This document shows, piece after piece, positions 8,629-17,759 of a stretch of DNA of 33,756 bases. This DNA comes from Burkholderiaceae bacterium (GTDB taxonomy: Bacteria; Pseudomonadota; Gammaproteobacteria; Burkholderiales; Burkholderiaceae_C). Numbering within the stretch: position 1 is the stretch's first letter; the number at the start of each line of letters is the position of its first letter. The position numbers were made by a program, and so were the translations under genes. The stretch lies in assembly GCA_031277295.1 (NCBI GenBank), contig JAITMV010000243.1, positions 1-33,756 of the forward strand, written 5' to 3'. The notes under the pieces were generated by a model. That model saw nothing but the letters and a program-made list of their open reading frames with translations. It was not told the origin of the DNA and did no database searches.

Positions 8629-9267
8629 ATGGACTGGCTTGCACCCACCGTCATCGCGCTGGCCCTGGCGGTTGCGCTGGCCTTCAGGCCCTGGCGGTTG
8701 CTCGCCCAAGCGAGACTGATTTCGCCACTACTGGCCACATTGGTCATCACGCCCTGGCTGTGGGCATTACCGTGGCTGCACCGTATGCCGGTGCAGTTGC
8801 AGCTTTCAGGCGCCTGCCTGATCGGTCTGGCGCTGGGCTGGCCGCTGGCGGTGCCGACGCTGTGCCTGGTGGCGTTGGAAGTAGGACTGATCGCCCCGGT
8901 TACCTGGCAACAACAAGCAGACATGGCGATGTGGCTGGGCATCGTGCCGGTCACGCTGTCGTTTCTGCTCGGCATGGCGCTGCGACACTGGGTCTGGCGC
9001 AACCTGTTCGTCTACATCCTGGGCCGGGGCTTTCTAGGCACGGTACTGTGCATGTTCGCCGCTGGCGCGCTAGCGCAGTGGAGCGGACATAACCTGGCTG
9101 CCGCGATTGATCCCGACTTGGCAATGGTAGCGCGCTGGCTGATCGCCTGGGGCGACGGCTTTCTGACCGGCATGATGGCCGCCATCTGCGTCGCCTTTCG
9201 CCCACACTGGCTGGCTACCTGGTCAGACCATATCTACATCTCGCCGCCACCTGCCCGCTTGCACTGA
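8629..9267 (+). CDS. Polytopic membrane protein, COG3235-like (ECF-transporter-permease-like)
   Basis: The 212-residue product is almost entirely hydrophobic, with about six predicted membrane segments. The first (residues 4-20) starts right after the methionine, and others lie near residues 28-45, 60-85, 100-120, 125-150 and 165-185. The C-terminal pattern WGDGFLTGMMAAICVAFRPHW followed within a few residues by WSDHIYI resembles an uncharacterised proteobacterial membrane family (COG3235). Databases sometimes label it an energy-coupling-factor permease. No ECF ATPase or S component is adjacent, so transport is unproven. The ATG at 8629 is chosen because it begins the first membrane segment; the frame is open further upstream but overlaps the hemerythrin gene. 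Family recall is from memory and moderately sure. Confidence 0.6.
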   Translation: MDWLAPTVIALALAVALAFRPWRLLAQARLISPLLATLVITPWLWALPWLHRMPVQLQLSGACLIGLALGWPLAVPTLCLVALEVGLIAPVTWQQQADMAMWLGIVPVTLSFLLGMALRHWVWRNLFVYILGRGFLGTVLCMFAAGALAQWSGHNLAAAIDPDLAMVARWLIAWGDGFLTGMMAAICVAFRPHWLATWSDHIYISPPPARLH

Positions 9268-9291
9268 GAGGGTGCATGGGCTGTCATAATT

Positions 9292-9305
9292 TTGATTTGA
9301 ATCAA
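9292..9305. promoter_or_regulatory. Perfect FNR/ANR-type palindrome upstream of the DUF3149 gene
   Basis: TTGATTTGAATCAA is an exact match to the consensus TTGAT-N4-ATCAA bound by FNR-family oxygen sensors. It lies 123 bp before the ATG at 9429 in a non-coding gap, and no gene starts leftward from it. A second degenerate copy (TTGAT half, poor second half) sits at 9343-9356. No -10 element at the ideal class II distance is evident, so activation could use the second site or a class I geometry. Confidence 0.6.
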
Positions 9306-9428
9306 ATATTGTGCCTTGGCATACCGCAACGCGGCGGATTGGTTGATTTAGCGCAATCCATTCACCGTCGGCAGAGCGCAAAGTTTCCCCGACTCTTCAC
9401 CACGCAACCTGCGAAAAGGACTCAAGCG

Positions 9429-9566
9429 ATGAAACTCTGGCAAGACTTACTCTCCACGGACTATGGCCTGCTCAGCTTGGGCGTAATAGTATTCATGCTG
9501 GTCATGGCAGTGTGGTACGTCATCTTTTTCATGCGCAAGATGACGCTGCCGCCGGGCGAGAAATAA
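9429..9566 (+). CDS. DUF3149 single-span membrane microprotein
   Basis: The 45-residue protein begins MKLWQDLLSTDYGLLSLGV and has one hydrophobic helix (about residues 14-33), followed by a basic juxtamembrane RKM and a short polar tail. The N-terminal DL-TDYGL-SL pattern is that of DUF3149 (PF11346), a small family common in Betaproteobacteria with no known function. The frame is open upstream to 9276, but that part is unlike the family and overlaps the regulatory palindrome, so the ATG at 9429 is preferred. AAAGGA at 9415-9420 serves as ribosome binding site. The gene ends 41 bp before the convergent acyl-CoA ligase stop. The upstream FNR-type site suggests expression under low oxygen. Confidence 0.82.
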   Translation: MKLWQDLLSTDYGLLSLGVIVFMLVMAVWYVIFFMRKMTLPPGEK

Positions 9567-9607
9567 TCGCCAGGATCAGTGAGTATTTGCTTGACCAGGA
9601 TCGGTGG

Positions 9608-11293
9608 TCAGGTCTCGGCTTCTTGTAGTGCGCGCCACATGACCTTGCCGCTGCCGCTCTTAGGCAACGCATCGACGAATTCCACCACGCGCGGCACCTT
9701 GTAGACCGCCATGTGGTCGCGGCACCAGTCGATAATGTCCCGCTCACTGACCTTGCCGCGCTGCTCGAGCCGCAGTACCACCACGGCTTTGGCCGATTCA
9801 CCGCGGTAGGCATCGCGGGTAGCGATGATGCACACCTCTTGAATCGCCGGATGGCGAAACATGAGTGATTCCACCTCCGCCGGCCATATCTTGAAACCGC
9901 TGGCGTTTATCATGCGCTTGAGACGGTCGGTGATGAAAAAATAGCCTTCCTCGTCCATGCGGCCCAAGTCGCCGGTACGAAAGAACTTTTTGCCTTCCAG
10001 CTCGAAAAACGCTGCCGCCGTGGCGTCGGGGCGCTTCCAGTAGCCGCTGAACACCTGCGGGCCATGAACGACGATTTCGCCTTGCTCGCCCGGCGGCACT
10101 TCTTGCAGCGTATCGGGATCGACGATGCGGGCATCGACGCTGATAAACGGCACGCCCAGGCACTGCTGCTTGCTGCGGTCGACCGGATTCTGATGTGAAG
10201 GCGCAGCGGTCTCGGTCAAACCATAGCCCTCGGTGTAGCGCAGGCCATAAGTCTCCAACAGCCGCTGCGCCACCGCCTGTGGCATGGCCGCGCCGCCGCC
10301 GCTGATGAGCTTGAGACTGCTTAAGTCAAACTGGGCCAGGTTAGGGCTGGCCATCAGGTCGATAATCATGGTTGGAATGTTGGGAAAGCTAGTCACCTTC
10401 CAGCGCGAAATCAACCGTCCGGCCAACTCGCGGTCCCAGCGCGGCATCATGATCATCGTCGCCCCGGCATAAATGTTGGAGTGCATTACCGACACCATGC
10501 CAGTGATGTGAAACATCGGTACCACCACCAACACCACTGACTCAGCCGTGGCGCCTGCCCACAGGCCGGAGGCGACAGCGTTATGCATGATGCTGGCATG
10601 TGTGTGCATGCAACCCTTGGGTAGCCCCGTGGTGCCACTGGTGTAGGGCAGCACGCTCAGATCAGACGGGCCGGCGGTACTGTCGGCCAACGGCTCTGAT
10701 GCGGCCAGCGCGTCTTTCCATGCATGCACCTGAGCGCCGGCCAGCACGGGCGGTGCGTGGTGGGTCAGCAACCAGTCGCGCCATGCCGACGGCGGCGCGT
10801 CATCGCCCACCGCATTGCCGTCGAACGCATCGGTAAATTGGGTCACGATCAAGTGCCGAAGCCCCTGCCCCGGCGGCAGCGCCCCGCTTGCCGCCGCCAG
10901 TTCGCCCGCCAGATCGGCGGAGGTAATGGCCACCTTGGCGTCAGGGTCGGCAATGTAGTGCTTCAACTCTTCGGCCCGGTTCATCGGGTTGACCGGCACC
11001 ACCACCGCATCGGCACGCAAAACGGCAAAGTACGCAATGACGAACTGCGGCGTATTCTGCAAATTCAGCACCACACGGTCGCCCTTATGCACCCCAAACG
11101 CCTGCAACCGTGCAGCCAGCCGCTCAGCAGCCTGCTTGAGCGCGGCATAGGTCAGCACGCGGCCAAAAAAAACTATCGCCGGCTTGTCCGGATACCGTCT
11201 GGCGCTGATCGCCAGGTTATCCCACAAACTGGTGGCCGGTGGAGTAATGGCATACGGCAGGCGCGCAGGCCAGAACTTGTGGTGTGGGGGCAT
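9608..11293 (-). CDS. AMP-dependent acyl-CoA synthetase (fatty-acid-CoA ligase type)
   Basis: The product (561 residues from this start) is an ANL-superfamily adenylate-forming enzyme that activates a carboxylic acid with ATP and transfers it to CoA. The motifs are complete: the P-loop-like YTSGTTGLPKG, then YGLTETAAPSH, GEIVVHGPQVFSGYW, FFRTGDLG, the hinge region ITDRLKRMINASGFKI, and PKSGSGKVMWR with the catalytic lysine. Overall style suggests medium- or long-chain fatty acids, but chain length cannot be read from sequence. The start is uncertain: ATG at 11293 or GTG at 11338, neither with a clear ribosome binding site. A second, different family member (matB) lies at 30785. The gene is convergent with DUF3149 and downstream of glnB on the same strand. 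Confidence 0.9.
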   Translation of the reverse strand: MPPHHKFWPARLPYAITPPATSLWDNLAISARRYPDKPAIVFFGRVLTYAALKQAAERLAARLQAFGVHKGDRVVLNLQNTPQFVIAYFAVLRADAVVVPVNPMNRAEELKHYIADPDAKVAITSADLAGELAAASGALPPGQGLRHLIVTQFTDAFDGNAVGDDAPPSAWRDWLLTHHAPPVLAGAQVHAWKDALAASEPLADSTAGPSDLSVLPYTSGTTGLPKGCMHTHASIMHNAVASGLWAGATAESVVLVVVPMFHITGMVSVMHSNIYAGATMIMMPRWDRELAGRLISRWKVTSFPNIPTMIIDLMASPNLAQFDLSSLKLISGGGAAMPQAVAQRLLETYGLRYTEGYGLTETAAPSHQNPVDRSKQQCLGVPFISVDARIVDPDTLQEVPPGEQGEIVVHGPQVFSGYWKRPDATAAAFFELEGKKFFRTGDLGRMDEEGYFFITDRLKRMINASGFKIWPAEVESLMFRHPAIQEVCIIATRDAYRGESAKAVVVLRLEQRGKVSERDIIDWCRDHMAVYKVPRVVEFVDALPKSGSGKVMWRALQEAET

Positions 11294-11402
11294 GGTGGGA
11301 GAGTCTCTGCGTCGGGTGTGCGAGTGCGACGGTGTCACGCGGCAGTTTATCGCTGCGGCAATGTTTCACCCTGGAAACAAAACGTATCGAAGTTCCAAAA
11401 TG

Positions 11403-11425
11403 AAAAAACAAGCCGCTCTTGCCGC
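11403..11425 (-). terminator. Weak candidate terminator after nadE-glnB
   Basis: On the minus strand, beginning about 55 bp past the glnB stop, a short hairpin (CAAG-AGCGG-CTTG, possibly extended by one G-U pair) is followed by a run of six T. The stem is short, so this is only a candidate rho-independent terminator. Confidence 0.3.
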
Positions 11426-11480
11426 CTTGCCCGATTGCGCGAAAGCACCAAGGCGCAAGCAGCGCAAGGAGACACGCGCT

Positions 11481-11861
<381 letters not shown>

Positions 11862-13499
11862 TCATGCTCTGAATTTGCTGGCGATAGGATAACGCCAGTC
11901 GCCGCCGAAGCCGCGCCGCGTAACCCGCGTGCCTGGAGCCGATTGTCGGCGCTTGTATTCGCTGGCTTTGAGCAGGCGCGCGACCTGCTCCACGTCGGCT
12001 TGGCCGAAGCCCGCCGCAATCAGTTCGGCGCTGCTGGCGTCGTTTTCGACGTAGCGCTCGATGATCGCGTCCAACACTTCGTAAGGCGGCAGGCTGTCCT
12101 GGTCGGTTTGGTCGGGGCGCAGTTCAGCGCTGGGCGCTCGGGTGATGATGCGCTCGGGGATAGGATTGGCGCCGCTGCCGTATGGGTCGTGCGCGTTGCG
12201 CCAGCGCGCCAGCCTAAACACCGCCGTTTTCAGCACGTCCTTGATCGGCGCAAAGCCGCCGCACATGTCGCCGTACAGTGTGCAGTAGCCGGTGGCGTAT
12301 TCGCTTTTGTTGCCGGTGGTCAGCAGCAAGTGGCCGTGCTTGTTGGACAGCGCCATCAACAGTACGCCGCGGATGCGGGCTTGCAGGTTTTCTTCCGTCG
12401 CGTCCTCGGTCTTGCCGCCGAACAAGGGGTGAAGCGACTGCCGCAAGCGCTCGAACAGCGGCTGGATGTCGATATCGTCCAGCCGCACACCGAGCCGCCG
12501 CGCCATGTCGCGCGCATCCTCCAGGCTGATGGCGGCGGTGTAGGGGCTGGGCATCGTTACCGTGCTGACGCGCTCGCGGCCCAGCGCATCGACGGCCAGG
12601 GCCAACACCAGCGCCGAATCGATACCGCCCGACAGGCCCAGCACGGCGGACTGAAAGCCGCTCTTGCCGGCGTAGTCGCGCAGGCCCATGACCAGCGCGT
12701 CCCACAGGTCGGCGTCGGCCTCGCGCGTGGGCGCTATGTCGGCGGCCAGCCGCAAAGCCGCGCCAGCGCGCGTCACGCCGATCACCGCCAACTGCTCGGC
12801 AAAGCTGGGCGCGCGCCCGACCAGCCGCCCGTCAGCAGCGACGGCAAACGAGCGGCCCGCAAACACCACCTCGTCCTGCCCGCCAACCGGGCAGACGCAG
12901 ACCAGCGGCAGGCCGCGGGCTCTGGCGCGCTCGGCCATCAGCGCCTCGCGCTCGCTGCCTTGGCCGGCGTAATACGGCGCAGCGCTGATCGCCGCCAGCA
13001 ACTCGGCTCCGGCTTGCCTGGCCTGCTGCATGGAGGGTTCCAACTCAGCGTCCTGGCCGATCAGCAGGCCGACGCGAAAGTCTTGGACTTCAAACACGCC
13101 AGCGCCCTGCCCCGGCGCGAACCAGCGCCGCTCGCCACACATTCGATCATCGAGCGCGCGCTTGGCATACACGCCGATCACGCGCCCGTCGCGGATCACG
13201 CTGGCGGCGTTGCACAAGCCTTGAGCAGCGCTGGCCGGATGGCCGATGACCAGCGTCAGGCCGGCCAACCCGGCTGTCTGGCCGGCAATCGTTGCCACGG
13301 CTTCATCGCAGGCGACAATGAACGACGGGCGCAGCAGCAAATCGCTGGCAGAGCATCCGCAAATCGACAGTTCTGGGGTCAGCAGCAAGTGCGCGCCTTG
13401 CGCATGTGCGGTACTGGCCGCCCAGGCGATGCGGCGAGCGTTACCGGTGATGTCGCCGACAGTGAAATTCAACTGCGCGACGGCAATTTTGAGAGTCAT
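11862..13499 (-). CDS. nadE: NAD+ synthetase with degenerate glutaminase domain
   Basis: This two-domain enzyme of 545 residues has the architecture of glutamine-dependent NAD+ synthetase, the last step of NAD+ biosynthesis. The C-terminal half is intact: the P-loop LSGGIDSALVLA, PSPYT, TEENLQARIRG, TTGNKSEYATGY and LYGDMCGGFAPIKD. The N-terminal half is a nitrilase-fold glutaminase. Two of its triad residues are visible, Glu43 (TPELS) and Lys113 (YAKRAL), but the nucleophile motif usually reading ICED is IGQD, with Gly148 instead of Cys (codon GGC at 13058-13056). The usual LPNY and VFDE stretch after the lysine is also altered (LDDR, MCGE). The enzyme may therefore depend on free ammonia. 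The ATG at 13499 is chosen over a TTG just upstream. It is followed by glnB and lies only 5 bp from the divergent start of the next gene. Confidence 0.93.
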   Translation of the reverse strand: MTLKIAVAQLNFTVGDITGNARRIAWAASTAHAQGAHLLLTPELSICGCSASDLLLRPSFIVACDEAVATIAGQTAGLAGLTLVIGHPASAAQGLCNAASVIRDGRVIGVYAKRALDDRMCGERRWFAPGQGAGVFEVQDFRVGLLIGQDAELEPSMQQARQAGAELLAAISAAPYYAGQGSEREALMAERARARGLPLVCVCPVGGQDEVVFAGRSFAVAADGRLVGRAPSFAEQLAVIGVTRAGAALRLAADIAPTREADADLWDALVMGLRDYAGKSGFQSAVLGLSGGIDSALVLALAVDALGRERVSTVTMPSPYTAAISLEDARDMARRLGVRLDDIDIQPLFERLRQSLHPLFGGKTEDATEENLQARIRGVLLMALSNKHGHLLLTTGNKSEYATGYCTLYGDMCGGFAPIKDVLKTAVFRLARWRNAHDPYGSGANPIPERIITRAPSAELRPDQTDQDSLPPYEVLDAIIERYVENDASSAELIAAGFGQADVEQVARLLKASEYKRRQSAPGTRVTRRGFGGDWRYPIASKFRA

Positions 13500-13504
13500 C
13501 AACA

Positions 13505-14701
13505 GTGTCTGAAAACCGTTCCAGCAAGCATGGTAACGCCCCGCGCTTGCACGTCGCCGGCTCGCCGTTGGCCGTGGACGCGGCGGACTGGAACGCGCTG
13601 CTGGCTCGCCAGGCCGCGCCCACCCCCTTCATGCGGCACGAATACCTGGCCGCCCTGCACACCAGCGGCAGCGCCGTGCCCGATACCGGCTGGATGCCGC
13701 TGTTCATGCTGCTGCGCCAAGGCAGCGAACTCATCGCCGCCTGCCCGCTGTACCTCAAAAGCCACTCCTACGGTGAGTACGTGTTCGACTGGGCCTGGGC
13801 GCACGCCTACGACCAGCACGGACTGGCCTATTACCCCAAGGCGTTGATCGCCGTGCCCTTTACCCCCGTTCCCGGCTCGCGCTTACTGGCGCGCGACGCG
13901 GCAGCGCGCCGGGCGCTGATTAAAGCCGTTTGCCACTGGTGCCGGGCTGAACGGCTGTCGTCGCTGCACGTGCTGTTCGGCGACGCCGCCGATCAGGCTG
14001 CCTGCGCCGCCGTCGGCTTGATGCAGCGCGATCAGGTTCAGTTCCACTGGCACAACCAGCACCCGGCCCAGGATCGCCCTTTTGCCAGCTTTGACGAATT
14101 TCTGGCCTCACTGACGCAAGACAAGCGCAAAAAAATCCGCCAAGAACGCCGCCGTGTACGCGACGCGGGCGTCACCTTCCGCGCCCGCAATGGAGCCGAC
14201 ATGACGCCTGAAGACTGGGCGTTCTTTTATCGCTGCTACGAACGCACCTACCTGGAACACGCAAACCCGCCCTACCTCACCCCCGCCTTCTTCAACGCCA
14301 TCGCGCGCAGCCAGCCGGGACATTGGACGCTGTTCATTGCCGAGCAAGGCGGCGCCCAGATCGCGTCAAGTCTGATCGCCAGCGCCCAAAACGGGAATGA
14401 AACCGTGGCTTATGGCCGTTATTGGGGCGCGCTCGAACGAGTCGATTGCCTGCACTTCGAGGCTTGCTATTACCAGCCAATCGAATGGTGCATCGCGCGC
14501 GGCGTGACCCGCTTTGAAGGCGGCGCGCAAGGCGAACACAAAATGGCCCGCGCGTTGATGCCAACAACCCCGCACAGCGCCCACTGGCTGGCGCATCCGG
14601 CCTTCGCCGATGCGGTGCAACGCTTTTTAACGCGCGAGAGTGAAGGGATGCAAGACTATCTCGATCAACTGGCCGAGCATTCGCCGTTTCGGCGCCGGTG
14701 A
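13505..14701 (+). CDS. FemAB/GNAT-like acyltransferase family protein (DUF482, PF04339)
   Basis: The 398-residue product belongs to the PF04339 family, which has a double GNAT/FemAB-like fold and is often annotated as a putative acyltransferase. The N-terminal region has PTPFMRHEYLAALHTSGSA and a WMPLFML strand. The centre has TQDKRKKIRQERR and FYRCYERTY, and the C-terminal half has the pattern RYWGALE, HFEACYYQPIEWCI and FEGGAQGEHKMARAL. No signal peptide or membrane segment is seen. The enzymatic activity is not established for the family. The start is taken as GTG at 13505, with GAGAG about 11 bp upstream; no ATG exists before the conserved region. That start leaves only 5 bp to the nadE start codon on the opposite strand. 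It is convergent with lysS, with 32 bp between them. Confidence 0.8.
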   Translation: MSENRSSKHGNAPRLHVAGSPLAVDAADWNALLARQAAPTPFMRHEYLAALHTSGSAVPDTGWMPLFMLLRQGSELIAACPLYLKSHSYGEYVFDWAWAHAYDQHGLAYYPKALIAVPFTPVPGSRLLARDAAARRALIKAVCHWCRAERLSSLHVLFGDAADQAACAAVGLMQRDQVQFHWHNQHPAQDRPFASFDEFLASLTQDKRKKIRQERRRVRDAGVTFRARNGADMTPEDWAFFYRCYERTYLEHANPPYLTPAFFNAIARSQPGHWTLFIAEQGGAQIASSLIASAQNGNETVAYGRYWGALERVDCLHFEACYYQPIEWCIARGVTRFEGGAQGEHKMARALMPTTPHSAHWLAHPAFADAVQRFLTRESEGMQDYLDQLAEHSPFRRR

Positions 14702-14733
14702 GTCACCCGCCCACGTTGCCCCGATTGATTTCA

Positions 14734-16296
14734 TCACCCCTCGCGCCGCAGCGCCGGAAACAGGATCACGTCACGGATGCTGGGGCTGTCGGTCAGCAGC
14801 ATCAACAAGCGGTCGATGCCGACGCCGCAGCCGCCGGTGGGGGGCATACCGTATTCGAGCGCGCGCACGAAGTCGGCGTCGTAGAACATGGCTTCGTCGT
14901 CGCCGGCATCCTTGGCGTTGGCTTGGGACTGAAAGCGCGCGGCTTGATCCTCGGCGTCGTTGAGTTCGGAAAAGCCGTTGGCGATTTCGCGTCCAGTGAT
15001 GTATAGCTCAAACCGCTCGGTCACTTCGGGCCGCTGGTCGTTGGCGCGCGCCAGCGGGCTGATTTCGGTCGGGTGCTCCATGATGAAGGTGGGCTGCCAC
15101 AGGTGCTGCTCGACTTCTTCCTCGAAGACCATCACTTGCAGACTGGCCAGGCTGCGCTGGTGCAATTTGTCTTTGTCGTCGGTCAGACCGAGTTTTTTCA
15201 GCCGCCGGGTCAGTTCCGCCGCGTCATCGACGCCCGCGCCGATGTCGGTGTGGGCGTGCAGCGCCTCGCGGATGGTCAAGCGCGCGAACGGCTGGCTCAG
15301 ATCGACCGCGCGGCCCTGGTACGTGAGTTGCAGCGCGCCCACGGCTTGCCGCGCCACATCGCGCAGCAGCGCCTCGGTGAAGTCCATCAGGTCGCGGTAG
15401 TTCCAGTAGGCGGCGTAGAACTCCATCATGGTGAACTCAGGGTTGTGGCGCACGCTGATGCCTTCGTTGCGAAAGCTGCGGTTGATCTCGAACACGCGCT
15501 CGAAGCCGCCGACGATCAGGCGCTTCAAATACAGCTCAGGCGCGATGCGCAGGAACATTTGCTGATCCAGCGCGTTGTGGTGCGTGACGAAAGGCTTGGC
15601 GTTGGCGCCGCCGGGAATCGGGTGCAGCATGGGCGTTTCGACCTCCATGAAGCCGTGGCCGGTCATGAAGGCGCGCATGGCCGACAGCGTGGCGCTACGC
15701 GCGGCAAAGCGCTGGCGCGCGGCCTCGTCCATGATGAGATCGACGTAGCGCTGGCGGTACTTCAACTCTTGATCCTGCATACCGTGGAATTTGTCGGGCA
15801 GCGGACGCAGGCTTTTGGTCAGCAAGCGGATGCGGCTAGCGTGCAGCGACAACTCGCCGGTGCGGGTTTTGAACAGATGGCCTTCGGCGGCGACGATGTC
15901 GCCCAGATCCCAGTGCTTGAAGGCGTCGTAGGCGTCCTGGCCGACGTCGGCCTGCGCGACGTATATCTGCAAGCGCCCGGTGGCGTCTTGCAGCGTGGCG
16001 AAACTGGCCTTGCCCATGACGCGCTTGAGCATCATGCGACCGGCGATGCTGGCTTCGACCTTCTGGCCGGCGGCGATGGCGGCGTCAAAGGCTTCTTTCC
16101 CAGTCGCGCCATGTGTTCGATGCAAGGCCGCGGCGCGGTCCTTGGGCTTGAAGTCATTGGGAAAAGCGACGGCGCCGGTAGCCGCTTGCGCCGCGCGCAG
16201 AGCTTTCAACTTCTCGCGCCGCTCGGCGATGAGTTTGTTTTCGTCTTGTTCGGAGGAGGCGGCCACGGCTTGCGTGGCGGGCGCGTTCTGGCTCAT
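14734..16296 (-). CDS. lysS: Lysyl-tRNA synthetase, class II
   Basis: This enzyme charges tRNA-Lys with lysine in the cytoplasm. The 520-residue product has an N-terminal OB-fold anticodon-binding domain (around residues 75-190, beginning near [20 protein letters not shown]) and a class II catalytic core. Motif 2 is clear as [20 protein letters not shown], and motif 3 as [20 protein letters not shown] close to the C-terminus. The N-terminal extension is low in complexity, then runs into [16 protein letters not shown], as in other Burkholderiales LysS. The ATG at 16296 is the natural start. It is divergent from the flippase gene across 176 bp and convergent with the DUF482 gene. Confidence 0.98.
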   Translation of the reverse strand: MSQNAPATQAVAASSEQDENKLIAERREKLKALRAAQAATGAVAFPNDFKPKDRAAALHRTHGATGKEAFDAAIAAGQKVEASIAGRMMLKRVMGKASFATLQDATGRLQIYVAQADVGQDAYDAFKHWDLGDIVAAEGHLFKTRTGELSLHASRIRLLTKSLRPLPDKFHGMQDQELKYRQRYVDLIMDEAARQRFAARSATLSAMRAFMTGHGFMEVETPMLHPIPGGANAKPFVTHHNALDQQMFLRIAPELYLKRLIVGGFERVFEINRSFRNEGISVRHNPEFTMMEFYAAYWNYRDLMDFTEALLRDVARQAVGALQLTYQGRAVDLSQPFARLTIREALHAHTDIGAGVDDAAELTRRLKKLGLTDDKDKLHQRSLASLQVMVFEEEVEQHLWQPTFIMEHPTEISPLARANDQRPEVTERFELYITGREIANGFSELNDAEDQAARFQSQANAKDAGDDEAMFYDADFVRALEYGMPPTGGCGVGIDRLLMLLTDSPSIRDVILFPALRREG

Positions 16297-16472
16297 GATG
16301 TCGTCAACGGGAAAGGACGCAAGCGGCCTTGCAAGAGGCCAGCGGGCGAGATAATCAGTTGGCCGCCTCTTGCCGATGGCGGAAAATTTTTAATTTTAGG
16401 CGTTCGCATGTTTTGCCCATCGGTCTCGACCGCTGCTCCGGCCCCCGCCTCGCAAGCAGGTGAGGGGAGAAC
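16297..16472. promoter_or_regulatory. Divergent lysS/flippase intergenic region
   Basis: This 176-bp gap must hold promoters for two divergent genes. An AT-rich block at 16383-16398 stands out in GC-rich surroundings; it reads TAAAAT on the minus strand at 16398-16393, a possible lysS -10 element. A 9-bp inverted repeat (GCAAGAGGC at 16331-16339 and GCCTCTTGC at 16365-16373) lies in the presumed lysS leader. A GAGGGGAG ribosome binding site for the flippase is at 16462-16469. Confidence 0.35.
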
Positions 16473-17759
16473 GTGCGTGTCGTGAAGGCGTCCACCACGC
16501 TGACACGCGCCACGCTCACGCTGCTGGCCGGCGGCGCGCTGGCGCAACTGGCTCCGTTGCTGCTCGGCCCCTTCATCGCGCGTTTGTTCACGCCCGAGGC
16601 GATGGGGCTGTACACCCAGTTCATCACCGTCGCCGCCGCGCTGGCGGTGGCCGCCAGCCTGCGTTACGAGCAGGCGCTGCCGCTGACGCGCGAGGATCGC
16701 CAAGCGCGCGCGCTGCTGGCGCTGTCGCTGCGGCTGCTGGCGCTGGCGGTGTGCATCAGCGCGCCGCTGGCGTGGGCGCTGCACGCGGCGGGTTGGCTGC
16801 CGCTGCCGGCGCTGCTGCCGCTGGCGGTGCTGACCATCGGTGTGTTGCAGGTGCTGACGCTATGGGCCAACCGCGCGCAATGCTTCAAGGCGCTGGCGGC
16901 CAGCCGCGTGATGCAGTTGGGCGGCGGCGCGGCGCTGCAACTGGCGCTGGGCTGGGCGCTGTGGCAAGGCGTTGCCGCCGGGCGCGAGGCGGCGTGGGCG
17001 CTGGCGCTGGCGCCGCTGCTGGCGCAAGCGCTGGCCTGCCTGTGGCTGCTGCGGCCGGCGCCTGCGGGAGGCTGGCTGGCAGCGCTCGGCGGCGGCGCGG
17101 TTGCGGGCCAAGAAATACGCGCGGCGGCGCGCGATCACAAGGACTTTGCCCTCATCAACACGCCGCACGCCTTTTTAAGCACCTTGCAGGACGCGCTGGC
17201 GGTGGCGCTGCTGGTGGCGTGGTCTGGCGAGGCGGCGGCCGGTTTTTGGGGGCTGGCGCTGCGCTACCTGAAAGCGCCGGCCACGCTGATCGGCGGCGCC
17301 GTGTCGCAGGCGCTGTATCCACGCCTGGCCGCCGCCAGTCCAGACGAGGGACGGCGCATGGTGCGCCAGGTGATGGGACTGCTGGGCATTGCCGGCCTAT
17401 GCCTGATGGCGCTGCTGCTGGCCGCTGGCCCGTGGCTGTTCGAGCATTTGTTCGGCCCGCCGTGGCGCGGCGCGGGCGAACTGGCGCGGGCGCTGGCGCC
17501 GTATATCGCGGCGCATCTGGTGGCGTCGCCGCTGGCGGTGGTGACAATGGCTTGGCGCGCGCAGGGCTGGGCGCTGCGGCTGGCGCTGGTGGGGCAAGCG
17601 GCGTTTATCGGCGCGCTGGCGCTGGGGCTTTGGCGCGGCGGTTTGCTGGGCGGGGCGTGGGCGGTGTCGGCGGTGATGGCGCCGTACTTCGGCTGGTACT
17701 TCTGGCGGCTGGCCCATTGGCGCGACGTTCCCCCACCGCCGCAAGGAGACACGGCATGA
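16473..17759 (+). CDS. Oligosaccharide flippase family membrane protein (Wzx-like)
   Basis: The 428-residue product is a polytopic inner-membrane protein with about 12 hydrophobic segments, in the style of the polysaccharide transport/MOP flippase superfamily. It would move lipid-linked glycan units across the inner membrane. The N-terminus is typical: a helix ending GGALAQLAPLLLGPFIARLF followed by TPEAMGLYTQF and a second helix, then LRYEQALPL with the conserved RYE of such proteins. A mid-protein segment INTPHAFLSTLQD also fits. The GTG at 16473 is preferred because GAGGGGAG lies 3 bp upstream; a second GTG at 16482 is possible. It heads a four-gene glycan cluster and overlaps the next gene by four bases (ATGA). 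The coding is rich in Ala-Leu repeats of GCGCTGGC type. Confidence 0.85.
   Translation: MRVVKASTTLTRATLTLLAGGALAQLAPLLLGPFIARLFTPEAMGLYTQFITVAAALAVAASLRYEQALPLTREDRQARALLALSLRLLALAVCISAPLAWALHAAGWLPLPALLPLAVLTIGVLQVLTLWANRAQCFKALAASRVMQLGGGAALQLALGWALWQGVAAGREAAWALALAPLLAQALACLWLLRPAPAGGWLAALGGGAVAGQEIRAAARDHKDFALINTPHAFLSTLQDALAVALLVAWSGEAAAGFWGLALRYLKAPATLIGGAVSQALYPRLAAASPDEGRRMVRQVMGLLGIAGLCLMALLLAAGPWLFEHLFGPPWRGAGELARALAPYIAAHLVASPLAVVTMAWRAQGWALRLALVGQAAFIGALALGLWRGGLLGGAWAVSAVMAPYFGWYFWRLAHWRDVPPPPQGDTA

Noticed and set aside
12214-12705. Alternative-frame minus-strand open frame inside nadE as a possible frameshifted gene
   Set aside because: The nadE frame is continuous through this interval with all synthetase motifs, so no frameshift is needed.
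11943-13847. Long plus-strand open frame of 634 codons across nadE
   Set aside because: It is antisense to nadE, whose domains are recognisable, and its translation has no family motif. High GC makes such shadow frames common.
16331-16373. Inverted repeat ahead of lysS considered as a T-box or riboswitch
   Set aside because: T-box leaders are essentially absent from Betaproteobacteria, and no specifier or antiterminator structure is visible.
15073-16485. Plus-strand open frame of 470 codons across lysS
   Set aside because: Antisense to lysyl-tRNA synthetase with intact class II motifs.
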